A stretch of 64,000 nucleotides of DNA from Pseudoscleropodium purum (taxonomy: Eukaryota > Streptophyta > Bryopsida > Hypnales > Brachytheciaceae), in contig OZ017797.1 in NCBI GenBank assembly GCA_963969395.1, positions 38,068,001-38,132,000 of the forward strand, given 5' to 3'. Each line of letters begins with the position of its first letter. Position 1 is the stretch's first letter. The notes below the pieces were generated by a model. It was not told the origin of the DNA, did no database searches, and was given only the letters and a program-made list of their open reading frames with translations. Position numbers and translations under genes: made by a program. Positions 61,301-64,000 of this stretch are shown here, one piece after another.

Positions 61301-63126
61301 TGAGACCTAACTCTTTTGTTAGTTCATCAAATTGACAGAGTTTGATCGATAAGCGAGCAATATCCGCTGGTCACGACATCAGCGATGGTGGTATCGTCGT
61401 TGCCTTGCTGGAGATGGCGTTTGCTGGGAATTGTGGAATTACTGCGGATTTGCCATCTTCAACGGACCAGAGTACTCTGGATACTCATCTTTCCACGTTG
61501 TTTGCGGAGGAGCTAGGTCTTCTCATTGAGGTTTGTGTTATATTTTTGTAATCTCATTTTCAAATGATTCGAGAATCTAAGCGATGCTTGAATGAGGCTA
61601 TGAGGTAAGAGTTGGTTGAGAAATGTTGTGCTAACCTCAGAATTTCCCTGCAGGTTGATCAATCCAAACAAGAAGCTGTTATTGCCGAATTACTCGCAGC
61701 CGGAGTACAGTGCAACGCAGTCGGCCGTGTAACGTCCAACGCACGAGTTAGCATAGCTGTGAATGGGGAGGAGGTTGTGTCCGAGACTACTGCCTCTCTG
61801 CGTGATCAGTGGGAATCGACCAGTTTTTCGTTGGAGAAGTTGCAAAGTCTCGAGTCTTGTGTAGAAGCTGAACAAGATGGACTAAAACATAGAGAAACCC
61901 CGGCTTGGAAGCTCTCATTCACACCTTCAAGAACTTCAGAGGATTTACTGAATAGACCAACCAAACCCAAAGTAGCTATTATTAGAGAGGAAGGAAGTAA
62001 TGGAGACCGGGAGATGTCAGCCATGGTTCTTGCGGCTGGCTTTGAGCCTTGGGATGTTGCAATGTCAGACTTGCTTCAAGGGCGTGCCTTTCTGAAGGAT
62101 TACAAAGGGGTCGTCTTTGTTGGAGGGTTCAGTTATGCCGACGTTCTAGATTCTGCTAAAGGCTGGGCTGGCACAATCCGGTTCAACAATTCTCTACTTG
62201 AACAGGTGAAGTTCTCTTCAATTATTTTTGTACATCCGTCATGCTTTTGGTTTTTAATGTCTTCCCGGATCTCACTCTGGACTTCGAAAATACTGACGCT
62301 TACCGCTTTACCTAAGTCAGTATTTCGGAAAATTAAGTCCCTTTTGAAAGTTAATTCCAGTACTCAATTATGGTATCTTTCAAAACATATTTCTATTGTT
62401 GAAAAATGTAGGTTATGAGTTTTCTTCCTTCAAAGCTTCCTAAATGATTTATTTCTATTCCTATAGCAGCAGTCATTTGTGCACACAAGGGTGAATAATT
62501 TCCATCGCTTGGTTCTGAGGTAGCTATATCTTTTATTGTGGCAGTTCCAAGATTTCTACAACAGACCAGATACCTTCAGTTTGGGCGTATGCAACGGATG
62601 TCAACTTATGGCTTTACTTGGTTGGGTTCCTGGTGCTGGAGTTGGCGGTACTCTTGGAGCCGGAGGTGACGTTGCACAGCCTCGCTTTGTACACAACGAA
62701 TCCGGTCGTTTTGAGTGCAGGTTTTCTTCTGTCAAGATTGGCGAATCGCCAGCCATCATGTTCAAAGGCATGGCCGGTACAACTGTAGGTATTTGGATTG
62801 CGCATGGGGAGGGTAGAGCTCTCTTTCCGGAATCTTCCATCCTGGAAGAAGTGAAGAATTCAAACCTCGCACCGCTCACGTATTGCAACGATGCAGGAGA
62901 GTCCACGGAGACCTACCCTTTCAATCCCAACGGATCGCCCGAAGGCATTGCTGCGCTTTGCTCTCCTGATGGCAGACACTTGGCTATGATGCCGCACCCG
63001 GAACGGTGCTTCCAGATGTGGCAGTTCCCGTGGTATCCTCAAGAGTGGACCCACATTGATGCTGCTGGACCCAGCCCTTGGTTACGCCTCTTTCAAAACG
63101 CCCGCGAATGGTGTGAGTCGGTTTAG
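52346..63126 (+). CDS. PURL: phosphoribosylformylglycinamidine synthase (FGAM synthase, purine synthesis step 4), organelle-targeted
   Basis: Converts FGAR, glutamine and ATP to FGAM. 31 exons (1422 aa; Arabidopsis about 1400): 52346-52446, 52916-53066, 54025-54117, 54246-54293, 54429-54558, 54748-54929, 55144-55242, 55372-55440, 55719-55826, 55965-56077, 56188-56314, 56464-56583, 56680-56751, 56875-56940, 57153-57242, 57391-57447, 57555-57608, 57888-58076, 58200-58286, 58439-58530, 58858-58960, 59249-59404, 59640-59729, 59889-59942, 60105-60176, 60366-60629, 60890-60979, 61107-61172, 61339-61530, 61654-62205, 62545-63126. Residues 1-84 are basic and poor in acid, like a plastid or mitochondrial transit peptide. 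Catalytic-core motifs: SNSEHSRHWFFN (316-327), TAETHNFPCA (398-407), DGGKDSLSM (886-894) and GHDISDGG (992-999). The C-terminal glutaminase has Cys1245 in GVCNGCQ and His1380/Glu1382 in MMPHPERCF. All catalytic residues are intact. Confidence 0.96.
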
Positions 63127-64000
63127 TGGGTATGTTACAACTGCTCCCTTTCTCAGCCAAAGGCATATCTGAGGACAGTTTTAGGCTTTAGCAAAGCTGA
63201 TGGGGCCTTCTATTCGAGCTCCCAACCGTGAGTTCACAGAGGTGTTGTACAGTGAACTTTCGGGTGTTTTGTACTATGACTTTGCCGATAAACAATTTAC
63301 GCAGAACTTTGGTAATGTGCTAAAAGGGCACGTCATCTTTTCGAAGTGAAGAACACTCGCGACTTGCGACCACTTCTTTTTTGAAATTATCCTCGTTTAG
63401 GGGAATGTGCAGTGCTTCATTGCGTAATTCATCGTTGGATCGTAATTCGGGTTCAGCTGCAACTGGTGTGTTTTCAGCAACTCCTTTGGAATGTTTGAGA
63501 GAGTGATTACCATGTTGTCTTTTGTTCAACACCTCAAAGATCTTTCAAGAATGAAACATGCGTGTACCCTTTCTTAGACCATTTAGCATGGATGGGGTAT
63601 GCGGTTCAGTTGCATTGATTGCATGTGCTTGAAACTTAGAGTATGAGGCAACTACAGTGTTCATTCTATTTACTGTCTTCCATGATTAATTTAACTCTAA
63701 ATAGAGTGCATGGAGTAATTGAACTCTTTTGTTTCATAGTGTCGGTGCCAAAATCATCGAAAAACTTTTGAGGGAGTAAGTCACTAAATAATATTCATCT
63801 ACATGTGAACTAACCCTGAAAGGACGGGGAACCCATGACCAGGGACTCAACGTCAAAATTGCTTGGTCTGTATTTTCCCATTTTGTTATTATTTTTGAAT
63901 GATTCTTTTGTATTTATTTTTTTTCAGAATGAAAGCACGTGCCTTCTGTATGTGTAGCTTTTTTTGGGCCAGGGGGGGATTGACCCACTTGTTGCCCCTC
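63127..64000. other. 3' flank of FGAM synthase
   Basis: Contains the probable 3' untranslated region. A minus-strand frame (63532-63320) and the rest show nothing recognisable. The window ends in spacer. Confidence 0.5.

Noticed and set aside
1..64000. Prokaryotic systems, CRISPR arrays, or organellar DNA
   Set aside because: There are spliced genes throughout, no regularly spaced short repeats with unique spacers, and no operon structure or organelle genes.
1..64000. tRNA or rRNA genes
   Set aside because: I saw no stretch with a T-loop GGTTCGAATCC-type box paired with an A-box, and no rRNA-like sequence. A tRNAscan-SE run would settle it.

Overview
This window looks like nuclear DNA of a land plant, most likely a bryophyte and probably a moss. 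The genes are split into many short exons with GT-AG introns of about 100-500 bp. Coding sequence has near-neutral base composition, while the spacers are long and strongly AT-rich. The genes are plant types: an L-arabinokinase, a transit-peptide-bearing FGAM synthase, an eIF2-beta, an EF-hand/TMEM65 protein and an EAT1/bHLH10/89/91-type bHLH-ACT factor. The moss assignment rests on general resemblance, including a kinase of the degenerate-DFG TKL type that I associate with mosses. I ran no search.

Layout. 1-3.45 kb is AT-rich spacer with two copies of a dispersed repeat. 3.45-7.7 kb is unannotated moderate-GC sequence with a diverged direct duplication and the probable promoter/leader of the first gene. 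7.70-12.07 kb (+) is a five-exon bHLH gene. 12.83-16.89 kb (-) is a six-exon gene that joins a protein kinase to ACR-like ACT domains. 16.9-18.1 kb holds diverged tandem repeats just upstream of that kinase. 18.73-20.62 kb is a recent, 3'-truncated duplicate of a TMEM65-family gene. The intact gene is at 30.53-32.85 kb (+). Between them lie a decayed minus-strand reading frame (20.7-21.5 kb), AT-rich spacer, an LRR-receptor-kinase relic (about 24.9-25.9 kb), a third repeat copy and a decayed copy of the bHLH gene's last exon (28.4-28.7 kb). 33.2-34.1 kb carries an inverted fourth repeat copy.

The right half is gene-dense and all plus strand: eIF2-beta (35.61-37.83 kb, 8 exons, 273 aa), L-arabinokinase (40.43-49.48 kb, 29 exons, 986 aa) and FGAM synthase (52.35-63.13 kb, 31 exons, 1422 aa). 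I placed the splice sites by hand. In every one of these genes all junctions follow GT-AG, keep the frame, and recover the family's conserved motifs.

The genes form no pathway. They cover meiosis/sporogenesis-type transcription, signalling, organelle membrane function, translation initiation, arabinose salvage and purine synthesis. The main points of interest are the kinase-ACT fusion and the history of the left half. There, pieces of a bHLH gene and of a TMEM65 gene each occur twice, and in each locality one partner is intact and the other is broken.
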